A stretch of DNA of 41,924 nt from Bacillota bacterium (GCA_003501365.1 DNPP01000425.1:1-41924); one strand, 5' to 3'; positions 32,176 through 40,451 are shown, counted from the stretch's first letter. The notes: generated from the sequence alone by a model not told the origin. Numbers and translations: made by a program.

Positions 32176-33132
32176 CTACTTAATTATTTTGAGATATTTA
32201 TCTATTTTTGATTTATCAATCCAAATAGGTATTTGGGATGGAATTTTCAACTCTTTTAATGTACGATTAGCTTGTCTTCCGAAACTATATCTAAAACGAT
32301 TTTGTCTTATACACCAACAATAGAAAAATTTTTCTATAAAAGACATGGTTCTTTTAGGTGTAAGAACCATTACATGAAATCCAGTATAAAATGGTTTATC
32401 TTGGACAGAAGCTTCTAAGACAGAATTTCCACTTACAGCAACTGTAATAATACCTTCACTAAACGGAGGAATGTCATCAATTAATTTAACAATTGCAGAA
32501 ACCCCATTATTTTGAGAAGTTCTAGATACAAAATTTACACAATTTTCATCATATTTATTGCAAATCTCTAAGCTATTTAATGCAAGACTTGTACCATATT
32601 GAACATCAAATAAATTATCGATTCTTACTAAATTATCGTTTGATAACCTATTATTTGTTGATGATACTGAAAAATTTAAATTAGAATAATTTGGAATATC
32701 TATTGAATAAACAAAACTAGGAAATGAAACTGGAAGATTAATTTTTTTTAATCTATCTCCCTTTGGCTTTCTTCCATAAGAAAATCTATAACGATTTGAA
32801 GTAATGCACATCGCATAATATATTTTTTCATTCAACTTCATTTCTTTTTTTGGAATTAATACAGATACATTACTATTAGGAACAAATTCAATAGGAGAAA
32901 CATAAGCAAAACTATGACTGCCTTCGCCGTCAGTAGATATAAATAATGTATCAGATGGGAAAATATATTTTGCATCTACTTCTTTTTTATTCAAATAACC
33001 AGCAACTAAATTATTCCACTTTTGAGATGGCCTTATATACGCTAAGCAATATTCTTGATTTTTTTCATCTGATATTTTAACATTACACGAAGCGATTCCA
33101 TTTTTTACCCAAAACAATTCTTCAAGCAACAT
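32176..33132 (-). CDS. BcgI-like restriction-modification specificity subunit
   Basis: A 318-residue S-type subunit with two related half-domains: the first ends RYRFSYGRKPKGDRLKKINLP, the second ends RFRYSFGRQANRTLKELKIP. Each contains a target recognition domain. This two-TRD layout and size fit the B subunit of BcgI-type (type IIB) enzymes, which set the bipartite target. It follows the nuclease-methylase gene by one base, with aaaggagaattaat in front. Confidence 0.85.
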   Translation of the reverse strand: MLLEELFWVKNGIASCNVKISDEKNQEYCLAYIRPSQKWNNLVAGYLNKKEVDAKYIFPSDTLFISTDGEGSHSFAYVSPIEFVPNSNVSVLIPKKEMKLNEKIYYAMCITSNRYRFSYGRKPKGDRLKKINLPVSFPSFVYSIDIPNYSNLNFSVSSTNNRLSNDNLVRIDNLFDVQYGTSLALNSLEICNKYDENCVNFVSRTSQNNGVSAIVKLIDDIPPFSEGIITVAVSGNSVLEASVQDKPFYTGFHVMVLTPKRTMSFIEKFFYCWCIRQNRFRYSFGRQANRTLKELKIPSQIPIWIDKSKIDKYLKIIK

Positions 33133-33133
33133 A

Positions 33134-34960
33134 TTAATTCTCCTTTATTTTAAAAAGGATATATTTTTTAACATCTTGCATAAAGTCTTCTTCTGTTAAT
33201 TTAGAATAATTTGTTTCCATATATGCTTCAGCACACCACTCATCTTCTGCAGTTACTTTTTTCTTAACGCTTAAACCTGGAATTTCTTCTCGGTTAAAGT
33301 ACGAAGAACACCATTTATCTTGTATTTCAGTCCATTTATCATAAAGATCAATACGTCCTTGATGTTTTGTCTTTATATAGCCATCATCTTTCCAAAATCC
33401 AAACCAAGTTTTATGATGTGGATTTGAATTATGTGGGACATGAGCTTTTAATACCATAATACAAGGAATCGAACCAACTGGATAAAACAAATCATCTGGC
33501 ATTGACATAACTGCTTCTAATGTATGTTTTTTGAGTATAACTTCTCTTAACGGGTGAGATTGAATAGCACATGACATTGGTACAATTGCTATTCCTATAC
33601 CATTTTCTACCAAACATTCTAACATTTGAAGTACAAAATTTAACTCATGTAGACCGGCACCTTTCTGCGAATATGGAGGATTTATCATCCCTACTGTTGG
33701 TTTTCGAGATTTAATTTCTTTAACTGTTGGTTCATCAAAACATGATCCTTGAAAAAGATTTGCTTTTCCATCACCACGTAGAATCATATTTGAGGCCGCT
33801 AATGCATACATTTTTGGTTGATTTTCAACACCAATTAATTTTTCTTTTTTTATAAGCTTACGTTCATCATCGTTAGTAGCTTTTTTAATCATATCAATCA
33901 TAGAAGCAATTAAAAAACCTCCCGTACCAGCACATATATCAAGCACTTTACTCTGAGGTGTCAAATTCGCTAATTTAGCAAATAATTCAGTAATATGTTT
34001 AGGAGTCAAAACAATTCCTAAAGAAGCATCTCCCCCTGCATATCTTAAAAATTCACCATAAAACTGTCCTATAACATCAAAATTATGATATACATTGATG
34101 AAAGGTACTACATGTTCTTCGATATCTGAAATAATTTGCCAAAGAGGAGAAACGCCAGTTATCTTATTTAATTTACAAAGTTCTGGATGAGCAGTAATAA
34201 ATGAATATGGTTGAGTAATATTTTGTTTTTTTGCATTTGGAATTTCTGCTTTATCAATTTCTCTTTTAATGGCTTCTGATAATTCTCTTGGAAGTATTTT
34301 TATATCATAATATTTATAATTTTTAGAAAAAGCATTATCTGAAAGTGCAATTAAAATTCCACTTACTACTAAAGGCTTTTCAGCTTCACTAAGTTTAGCA
34401 TAATCACGAATATAATCATGTAACTCTCTTGAAAATGATATTAAATTTTCATATCGAATGCGTTCAACATCATGATCAATTGTTGCATATCTAATATAAT
34501 CATTAAATGAAATGATTTCTTCCACCGGTTTCCCATATTGGTCTTCTAGTATTTTATAATTATTAGAACCTTTCACCCATAAAAATGTTGAAATTTTCAA
34601 ACGAACTTTATCTTCCCCACTAATTGCAATTGCAATTACATTAAACTCTTTAGATAGATGCGCTGCATAAAGTAATACACCATCAACTGCAAAATCTTTA
34701 TATCTATTTAATTCTTCACTAATATGTTTATTATCATCTGCTTTACATTCAATAACTATTACAAAATCACGAACAGTATTAGATATAATTATAAATTCAG
34801 GTTTACCAATACCTTTCCCACTTTTACTTGCTGTCAATAAACATTTCTGAACAATAGGATGTTGACTTTTTTGTTCCTCAATATTTAAATACTCTTGATC
34901 ATAAAAACCTTTTGTTCTCAAAAAATCTCGTACGATATTTTCTGTTATTCGTTCATTCAT
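33134..34960 (-). CDS. BcgI-like fused nuclease / N6-adenine methyltransferase
   Basis: A 608-residue fusion. The N-terminus has a PD-(D/E)XK-type nuclease with PE at 54-55 and ECK at 71-73. A helical type I methylase part then carries the AdoMet motif DICAGTGGF (341-349) and the catalytic NPPY (427-430) that marks N6-adenine methylases. This is the A subunit layout of BcgI-type systems, where one complex both cuts and methylates. All key residues are present. AT-richer than the phage core and on the opposite strand, so it is a moron that probably defends the lysogen. Confidence 0.9.
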   Translation of the reverse strand: MNERITENIVRDFLRTKGFYDQEYLNIEEQKSQHPIVQKCLLTASKSGKGIGKPEFIIISNTVRDFVIVIECKADDNKHISEELNRYKDFAVDGVLLYAAHLSKEFNVIAIAISGEDKVRLKISTFLWVKGSNNYKILEDQYGKPVEEIISFNDYIRYATIDHDVERIRYENLISFSRELHDYIRDYAKLSEAEKPLVVSGILIALSDNAFSKNYKYYDIKILPRELSEAIKREIDKAEIPNAKKQNITQPYSFITAHPELCKLNKITGVSPLWQIISDIEEHVVPFINVYHNFDVIGQFYGEFLRYAGGDASLGIVLTPKHITELFAKLANLTPQSKVLDICAGTGGFLIASMIDMIKKATNDDERKLIKKEKLIGVENQPKMYALAASNMILRGDGKANLFQGSCFDEPTVKEIKSRKPTVGMINPPYSQKGAGLHELNFVLQMLECLVENGIGIAIVPMSCAIQSHPLREVILKKHTLEAVMSMPDDLFYPVGSIPCIMVLKAHVPHNSNPHHKTWFGFWKDDGYIKTKHQGRIDLYDKWTEIQDKWCSSYFNREEIPGLSVKKKVTAEDEWCAEAYMETNYSKLTEEDFMQDVKKYILFKIKEN

Positions 34961-35122
34961 ATTAGATTCCCCTTATTATCTACACTAAACTAATACTTAG
35001 CTAACTAAATTTTGAAATAATTAAATAAATTTCATATCATATCTATAATAATTTTGTCTTACTACAGTATAAGTGAACAATTACAATTTGTAAAATCTTA
35101 TTGCTAAAGGATGACATATGTG
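34961..35122. other. AT-rich leader upstream of the restriction genes
   Basis: No ORF. Would be the long 5' leader of the restriction operon if the minus-strand promoter at 35123-35151 is used. Confidence 0.4.
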
Positions 35123-35151
35123 TTAATATTTATTTGCGAGCACGCAGACAA
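35123..35151 (-). promoter_or_regulatory. Candidate promoter of the restriction genes with operator
   Basis: Minus strand TTGTCT, exactly 17 bp, TATTAA (4/6 each). The operator TGCGAGCACGCA (35135-35146) lies in the spacer, the same arrangement as at the repressor promoter. Confidence 0.5.
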
Positions 35152-35236
35152 AAATAGACTTATCAACACGAAATACATCATAACTAACTTTGGCAACACG
35201 CTAGGAACAAAATTTTTAGAAACATGATTTTACACC

Positions 35237-35263
35237 GTTGCCCCAGTTTATACCTGGGGCAAC
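35237..35263. other. 10-bp perfect hairpin
   Basis: gttgccccag / ctggggcaac with a 7-base loop, no T run on either side. Possibly the first stem of RNA locus B. Confidence 0.5.
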
Positions 35264-35279
35264 AATAACCCCGAATAGC

Positions 35280-35291
35280 AGCATGCATGCA
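35280..35291. promoter_or_regulatory. Operator AGCATGCATGCA
   Basis: Member of the dispersed operator family just upstream of RNA locus B. No clear promoter is seen over it. Confidence 0.5.
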
Positions 35292-35684
35292 TACCAAATA
35301 ATAAATTTTATCTTTTTGTAAGTTTTGACAGCCACCATTGCAGTGGTGTTCCTAAGAGCTAGGGACGCGGCTCCCAAAGGTACACCTGACTGATAATCAG
35401 GAGATCATTGAGGCTCGGTGTAAGCATGGTACAGGGGACAGTCGGGCTTTTCAAAAGGATAAAATCCTAAAAATGTTCCTGGGCTTGAACTTTGGCCCAC
35501 CAAAAACCCGTTCAAGCGGGGTGATTTTAGAGCGATGCTTGAACATCCAAACATAATGCGCTTTGCCCTTCTAAGAGTAAAGAGATAGCCAACGGCGCTT
35601 GGTTGGCCCGAACAGTTTTCGGATTGGCCGGGTAGCATAAAGGATTTTTTGGGTCGGAGGAAGGAAGCCTGGGACAAATTTTAT

Positions 35685-35759
35685 CGCGGGGTAGCGTAGT
35701 GGTCACGCGACAGGTTCATACCCTGTATTACGCCGGTTCGAACCCGGCCCCCGCATCCA
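35685..35759 (+). tRNA. tRNA with CAU anticodon, initiator-like acceptor mismatch
   Basis: A full 75-nt cloverleaf: acceptor cgcgggg / ccccgca with a C1-A72 mismatch, D stem gcgt/acgc, anticodon stem acagg/cctgt with loop ttcatac (anticodon cat), T arm gccgg-ttcgaac-ccggc, and encoded cca. The C1-A72 mismatch is the hallmark of bacterial initiator tRNA, but the D stem has C11-G24 (elongator type), the anticodon stem lacks the three G-C pairs, and N73 is U, not A. Could be Met, Ile2 or a tRNA mimic. Confidence 0.85.
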
Positions 35760-35973
35760 ATTTTCACGGGACTTTTAGGCCGCTAGGCAAAACCAACAAT
35801 CCTCGGTTAAAAGCCCGAACGCCTTTCAGTCCCGCGAACAAGATTCCCAAACGAACAGTCAGTGCCGGTCCCCGCCAGTGTCCAATAATTTGGATCAATA
35901 CGGCTCGGACCTTGACAGACAGATTTCGGCGGGAATGCCCTAATGGTAGTATGCGGCGTTAAAATTCTACCCG

Positions 35974-36010
35974 AAAGAGGCGACCTGTGATCAGGCTTGC
36001 CTCTTTTGTT
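35974..36010 (+). terminator. Terminator of RNA locus B
   Basis: aaagaggc / gcctcttt (8 bp) enclosing cctg/cagg, followed by tgttt. It begins directly after the ctacccg closing arm. Confidence 0.8.
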
Positions 36011-36122
36011 TGGTTTTACTGCCGTTTCTCATTTATGAGCGTGGATTGAAATGTTTGGTTTTAGGATGTTAGGACTGGGTTTTATGGTGAGTTATCAAAA
36101 AAAAAGAAAGGAGGCTGATCTT

Positions 36123-36341
36123 ATGTGCAAAAAGGGTACTGTCTCGGTTGAAACGATTGCTGATAGTATTATCATCACGGCCGATCCTCCAAATCCAGAC
36201 TTCACCGTCGAATTAAAGGCACTGATTCCGGCAAATGACCGCGAATGGTCAAAAGATGATGATTGCTGGTACATCAGCATTAAACACAAAGATACTATAA
36301 ATGACCTGTGTAATAAATACTTTAGCGAGGTCCAGATATGA
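36123..36341 (+). CDS. Small protein resembling SNF2 N-terminal domain, 72 aa
   Basis: Start ATG 36123 after aaaggaggctgatctt. The pattern DPPNPDFTVELKALIPANDREWSKDDDCWYISIKHKDTI (with breaks) resembles the small domain found in front of phage SNF2 and HARP-like helicases (compare the first 60 residues of the helicase at 2699). Might bind DNA or mimic that domain. It overlaps the next gene by 4 bases. Confidence 0.5.
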   Translation: MCKKGTVSVETIADSIIITADPPNPDFTVELKALIPANDREWSKDDDCWYISIKHKDTINDLCNKYFSEVQI

Positions 36342-36595
36342 AAAATAAATCCGGAAAATGTAAATATTGCGGCCGAATTTTTGGAAAAGCCAATAGGCCC
36401 AAAGGAATAAGCATTGATATTATTTTATCGGAATCAAACTGGACCCGTTCTCCGGCAACTGACTATTTTATTATCCTAGATGAAGTATGCAAAAACTGTT
36501 ATAACGACGTGAAAGCCATAATGAATGATTTTATAGAAAAATACGGGAGGTATATTGACGATGGAATCAGAATTGACGGGACAAAACGAGAATGA
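36338..36595 (+). CDS. Small zinc-finger-like protein, 85 aa
   Basis: Starts at ATG 36338 in an ATGA overlap. Two Cys pairs, CKYC (residues 8-11) and CKNC (about 52-55), could bind one zinc ion. No family recognised. It overlaps the HD hydrolase gene by 35 bases. Confidence 0.6.
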   Translation: MKNKSGKCKYCGRIFGKANRPKGISIDIILSESNWTRSPATDYFIILDEVCKNCYNDVKAIMNDFIEKYGRYIDDGIRIDGTKRE

Positions 36596-37385
36596 AAGCG
36601 CTGAAATAGCCAAAAAGAAGTTATGCAAGTTACTATCCTTGATAAATAGACCGGGAATTGGTGAATTAATTGAATACTTGCTTGATAACGATTTTTTTAT
36701 CGCCCCTTGTTCGACTGAATACCATTTAAATATTGAAGGTGGTTTAGTAATTCACTCATGGAACGTGACGAAAATTTTTAAAGATTTATGCATAATGTTT
36801 AACATAGGCGATGACCAGATACCGGTTGAATCTCAAACTATCATCCCCGCTTTTCATGACATCTGCAAAATGAATTTCTACAAAGAGGGAGGAAAACCGG
36901 CCAGCCCGGAACAATGGAAGTATCTTATTAATCTGTGGGATGAAAAGCATGGAATAGTACAACGATTTCATCCGGAAGATTCAGCAACATTCATCAATAC
37001 CTACATTACAAAAAACGAATCAGGATTTATGGAAATACGAAAAGATATGTCCGCAGATCATGCATCACCTTTAATTGATTGGCTCAAAAACCGGCCCGGC
37101 CAGCCTATGCCAAAAGATTTGCCAAAATCCTGGTCAGTGGATGACCAATTCCCAATCGGTCACGGTGAGAAATCGGTTATCATGCTCCAAGAGTATATCA
37201 AACTTACTAAAAGCGAAATTCTGGCCATTCGCTGGCATATGGCTCCCTTTGACGCCGGGATACATTTTCCTTATCCTACCGGATATGCTTACCGGAAGGC
37301 TCAGGAAGAACCCGCTGTTACTCTACTTCAAGCTGCCGATATGCTGGCCAGCAAAATAGTGGAGGTAAAGACTGATGGGAAATAA
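36561..37385 (+). CDS. HD-domain hydrolase
   Basis: A 274-residue HD-superfamily phosphohydrolase. ATG 36561 lies behind gggaggtatattgac. GLVIHSW (H65), then FHDICK (H99, D100) give the HD core; later RWHMAPFD and QAADMLASK supply further ligand positions. Likely acts on a nucleotide or cyclic nucleotide, but which is not visible. Sits in a chain of overlapping accessory genes. Confidence 0.8.
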   Translation: MESELTGQNENESAEIAKKKLCKLLSLINRPGIGELIEYLLDNDFFIAPCSTEYHLNIEGGLVIHSWNVTKIFKDLCIMFNIGDDQIPVESQTIIPAFHDICKMNFYKEGGKPASPEQWKYLINLWDEKHGIVQRFHPEDSATFINTYITKNESGFMEIRKDMSADHASPLIDWLKNRPGQPMPKDLPKSWSVDDQFPIGHGEKSVIMLQEYIKLTKSEILAIRWHMAPFDAGIHFPYPTGYAYRKAQEEPAVTLLQAADMLASKIVEVKTDGK

Positions 37386-37599
37386 GATTTCTCAGGAAGA
37401 AAAAGAGTGGCGCGCCCGATCGGACGCTCAAACTTTAATTGATGCTGAAATGATTAAAAAAGATTCTGCCCGGTCGAGACTTGCTGCCGGTCAGGTGAAG
37501 AAAATCGCGGTTGAGACTCAAAAACGCGCGCAGGCGGTTAATAATGTGGCACAAAAGGTAACCAAGCCGCAGAATACAAAATCAGCAAGGAGGAAATAA
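37375..37599 (+). CDS. Small basic helical protein, 74 aa
   Basis: Overlaps the HD gene by 11 bases. Strongly charged and helical (ISQEEKEWRARSDAQTLIDAEMI), with a basic Lys-rich C-terminus (KSARRK). Probably nucleic-acid binding; unknown. Confidence 0.6.
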   Translation: MGNKISQEEKEWRARSDAQTLIDAEMIKKDSARSRLAAGQVKKIAVETQKRAQAVNNVAQKVTKPQNTKSARRK

Positions 37600-37601
37600 A
37601 T

Positions 37602-37811
37602 TTGGATAATGCTGTTAAGTTCTGTGATCCAAATTGCATTTACTTAGAGCCGAAAGAGAGTGAACAAAATCACTCTCTTAAAAATCAAATAGTCCATCGA
37701 TGCAAGAAATTTAACTTTCCGGTCCATCACTACCAATATTATCCGAATTTAGTCCGGGCTCCCGGATGTAATGATATGACATATAACATCATGACCAAAG
37801 AAGGTATGTAA
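37602..37811 (+). CDS. Small Cys/His protein, 69 aa
   Basis: Uses TTG 37602 with aaggaggaaataaat in front. Four cysteines (CDPNC, HRCKKF, GCND) and two histidines suggest metal binding. Last gene of the rightward accessory chain. No family recognised. Confidence 0.6.
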   Translation: MDNAVKFCDPNCIYLEPKESEQNHSLKNQIVHRCKKFNFPVHHYQYYPNLVRAPGCNDMTYNIMTKEGM

Positions 37812-37812
37812 T

Positions 37813-38154
37813 TTAATATTGAAAAAATTTAAAGTTTACTCCGACTCCATCGTAAAATGCCCAAAAAACGCAATAGAATTGAGCGACTGTGCCAATTATC
37901 TGCCAACCCCTGCGCCATTTTTTAGGTAACAGATACGGTATTAGCATATTGCCGATAAAACAAATCCCACAATAAACATCGACTGATAGCAACGATTGAT
38001 GAGGATTTAAAAGGGGATTTGTTTCTTTCCATGTCAGAGGATGAGCGGCGGCAAACCGGCCTTGCCCCCAATTGATTATTAATAATATCACAAAAATAAT
38101 CTGCCATATAGTGTCGGCTAAAGTCCATTTATCGTGTTTATAAAAGAATTTCAT
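37813..38154 (-). CDS. Small multi-pass membrane protein, 113 aa
   Basis: Three to four membrane segments (IWQIIFVILLIINWGQG, YCGICFIGNMLIPYLL, GTVAQFYCVFWAFYDGVG). Opposite strand to its neighbours, hence likely a moron. No family recognised; may alter the envelope or exclude other phages. Confidence 0.55.
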   Translation of the reverse strand: MKFFYKHDKWTLADTIWQIIFVILLIINWGQGRFAAAHPLTWKETNPLLNPHQSLLSVDVYCGICFIGNMLIPYLLPKKWRRGWQIIGTVAQFYCVFWAFYDGVGVNFKFFQY

Positions 38155-38358
38155 CTACCTCACCCCGCAATATTTCATAAGGAAATTATACCATACAATA
38201 ATACAGAAAATTAATAATTTAGTAAAGTTTCCATTATTTTCAATTTAAAAAAGCCGATATATTTAGAAATTGACAGTCCTTAAGTCTTTACAACAAAATC
38301 AAAACAAGGAAGGTACCTTTTTAGGTTCCTTTTTTGCTTTGATATTATAGAGAAGAGG
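38155..38358. other. Non-coding stretch, mostly AT-rich
   Basis: No credible gene. It holds a weak terminator-like hairpin (aaggaa / ttcctt with six T, 38306-38335), with no obvious rightward gene directly upstream. Confidence 0.4.
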
Positions 38359-38544
38359 GTGATAGTATTGAAATTGAAGCTGCCAGAGAATATTAAATCG
38401 ATTAGTTACAAGACGAGCAAAGTGGAGATTACTGTTACTAAAGAGAAAGTCACAATTTTTAAAAGCAGAATGGTTGTTTTACTGATTCTGCTTCTTACTC
38501 ATCAATATTGTATAGACTTATTAGTAGGGTTAGTTAATAATTAA
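38359..38544 (+). CDS. Small membrane protein, 61 aa
   Basis: GTG 38359 or TTG 38368 start (agagggtgatagta upstream of the TTG). A polar Lys-rich half is followed by one hydrophobic segment (MVVLLILLLTHQYCIDLLVGLV). Terminator directly downstream. Could be a membrane-active accessory peptide; no family recognised. Confidence 0.45.
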   Translation: MIVLKLKLPENIKSISYKTSKVEITVTKEKVTIFKSRMVVLLILLLTHQYCIDLLVGLVNN

Positions 38545-38554
38545 CATGAATGCG

Positions 38555-38590
38555 AGAAGTTCATTTTTTATTCGATGAACTTCTTTTAAT
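38555..38590 (+). terminator. Rho-independent terminator
   Basis: Perfect 10-bp stem agaagttcat / atgaacttct, 10-base loop, then tttaatt. Confidence 0.75.
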
Positions 38591-38745
38591 TCAATCATCC
38601 CTATATCGTCCCTAAAGGCCTATTAACTATTAAGTTTTTTCGATAATTACCGATTTATAGAGTACTTAAAGTCATTACACTTAAGTAGTTTTATACATAT
38701 AAGACAAGCTACGCTTTATAAGCCTTATGAGCAAAACGAAAGGCA

Positions 38746-38774
38746 TTGTCTTTTTTCCCATATTGTGGTAATAT
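38746..38774 (+). promoter_or_regulatory. Promoter of the membrane/coiled-coil gene pair
   Basis: TTGTCT, exactly 17 bp, TAATAT, about 24 bp upstream of the start codon. No TGCA-type operator is present, so expression in the lysogen is likely. Confidence 0.6.
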
Positions 38775-38797
38775 TTAGAGTGTTTGCGGAGGATCTT

Positions 38798-39655
38798 ATG
38801 GTTCTAAAAAACAAGGAAGGACAATTTATATTAAAATTATTTATTTTAACTATAGTTATTAGTTTAACTTTACTTACGGTTGCAATTCTATTTCAAGTTG
38901 AAAATTGGAATTGTGCAAATCAAATAAGAATGGATCTGGCTAAATCAAATACAGCTAGAAATTTTTTTGGTTGTCAAGAAATTATTGATAAATATATTGC
39001 AAATCAAGAGTATTTAAAAGAAAATTGGTGGAACACTATAATTAATCAGAGTGGTCTATCCATTATAGTTACCCTAATTGTATTATTAATAACCTTTACT
39101 TTTAACTTTACATACAAACAAGAACTTAATGAAAAATTCGATAAGAAGATTAATGATTTAAACGATAATTATATCTCTAAATTAAAAGGATTAGAAGTAT
39201 ACTCTACAAATGTAACAAAAGAAATAAAAAAAGTATTAATCGAGCACAGAGGAAGCTTGAATGCAAAACTATATAAATATCACCAAATATTAGAAAAGTA
39301 TATTAAGAGATTAAACTCTTTATCAGAACTCAAAACACTTGATAAAAATGATTTTATAGATTTATACACAGAAGATGTAAAAAGCATTTCGATTGGCTTT
39401 ACTAATTTATTAACTAAAAACGAACCGATATTAATCAATGATGGAATAAAGTTATCATCAGAAGAAAAGATATCGCAATCAATAGATTTATTTTATAAAA
39501 TTGAAAAAGATGAAGACAGGACTAATGTATATGATTATCTCAAATATTATAAAAACAGCTTGGATGAATCAACTGCAAATAAAGATAATATTGAATTATT
39601 TTTAACTAAAATCGAAAAAATTTTTAATATTAGAAATTTTGACGTGAAAGGTTGA
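38798..39655 (+). CDS. Two-pass membrane protein with cytoplasmic coiled coil
   Basis: 285 residues from ATG 38798 (gcggaggatctt upstream). Membrane helices at about 10-30 (LFILTIVISLTLLTVAILF) and 85-105 (LSIIVTLIVLLITFTF) flank a short outer loop. They are followed by a long Lys-rich helical cytoplasmic part. AT-rich, in a two-gene operon with its own promoter and terminator next to attR, the usual place for lysogenic conversion or defence genes. No known defence family recognised. Confidence 0.65.
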   Translation: MVLKNKEGQFILKLFILTIVISLTLLTVAILFQVENWNCANQIRMDLAKSNTARNFFGCQEIIDKYIANQEYLKENWWNTIINQSGLSIIVTLIVLLITFTFNFTYKQELNEKFDKKINDLNDNYISKLKGLEVYSTNVTKEIKKVLIEHRGSLNAKLYKYHQILEKYIKRLNSLSELKTLDKNDFIDLYTEDVKSISIGFTNLLTKNEPILINDGIKLSSEEKISQSIDLFYKIEKDEDRTNVYDYLKYYKNSLDESTANKDNIELFLTKIEKIFNIRNFDVKG

Positions 39656-39661
39656 TTTTTT

Positions 39662-40204
39662 ATGGCTTACGAAAAAATACAAGATTTATTCTGCATCTTT
39701 AATTCATTAACTCTTGACGAGAGAAATCAGTATTTAAAACTTTTATGTCATATGAAAGTTATACAATATGACAATGGAAATATAATGTTAGACCCTACAA
39801 TCAAGGCACAAGACATAGAAAATCTTTTCGAAGAAATAAAGAATAAAACTCAAGATAATCAGCAGACTAACGAAGATTATATTAATACACTTATTAAAAC
39901 GGCTATAAGTGAACAATCTGCAACAATAACGCATGACATTGAAGCTACTGTAAATCTTTCTTTTGAGGAAATAAGAAAAAATATTAAGCTAGCTTTAGAA
40001 CAACAATCTGTAATTATTGAAAAAAGTATTAAAAGTACTTTAGAGGAAACAAAAGAATATTTAACGGATATGAATATGGACATGATTATGCGAACGAATG
40101 AAAATTTGACTAAGCAAATTCAAGATGCAAAAGTTGAAATAACAAATGAAATTTGCAACTTAAAAGAACTTGTTAATTATATGAAAGCCGATTCTGCTGT
40201 CTGA
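39662..40204 (+). CDS. Coiled-coil protein, partner of the membrane protein
   Basis: 180 residues, soluble; from about 55 onward an almost continuous coiled coil (DIEATVNLSFEEIRKNIKLA, and later repeats). It starts 6 bases after its partner gene's stop; the Shine-Dalgarno is weak, so translation may be coupled. Likely binds the helical part of the membrane protein. Confidence 0.6.
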   Translation: MAYEKIQDLFCIFNSLTLDERNQYLKLLCHMKVIQYDNGNIMLDPTIKAQDIENLFEEIKNKTQDNQQTNEDYINTLIKTAISEQSATITHDIEATVNLSFEEIRKNIKLALEQQSVIIEKSIKSTLEETKEYLTDMNMDMIMRTNENLTKQIQDAKVEITNEICNLKELVNYMKADSAV

Positions 40205-40234
40205 GCATATAAATTTTTTAATTATCTACCCAAC

Positions 40235-40270
40235 AAGAAGTTTAATTTAAAATAGACTTCTTTTTTATTT
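40235..40270 (+). terminator. Rho-independent terminator
   Basis: aagaagt / acttctt stem followed by a long T run. Ends the membrane/coiled-coil operon. Confidence 0.75.
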
Positions 40271-40451
40271 TTTTTTAAAAATTTTAATTACTCCTTCTTG
40301 ATTGTGCAGGATGAATAATATTATGCAAATTCCACTTCCACGATATTGCTTAAAAATTTATTTACAAGTTCCCGCTTCAATACTGGATTCACCCCAATAA
40401 TGTTGGTACAATTCTTTTCTGGAAATTGAGGTGGATAACATCAGGTGCGGC

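Larger units (their letters stand above)
35325..36010 (+). ncRNA. Structured RNA, locus B, with embedded tRNA
   Basis: About 680 nt without a credible ORF. Hairpins include cacca/tggtg near 35334, cctga/tcagg 35385-35401, and gccaac/gttggc near 35588. A 7-bp stem cgggtag 35629-35635 with ctacccg 35967-35973 encloses a CAU tRNA (35685-35759) and further stems: cgggact 35767-35773 with agtcccg 35828-35834; cccgcc 35871-35876 with ggcggg 35928-35933. It ends in a strong terminator. The tRNA inside a larger fold recalls GOLLD RNAs. Boundaries and promoter are uncertain. Confidence 0.6.

Noticed and set aside
35385..35401. tRNA-Ile-like hairpin with gat in the loop
   Set aside because: Only the anticodon-like hairpin exists; no T arm or matching acceptor stem, so it is taken as a stem of RNA locus B.
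35405..35962. ORFs of 90 (minus) and 87 (plus) codons
   Set aside because: They cross the tRNA and the structured RNA, lack ribosome sites and show no protein-like composition.
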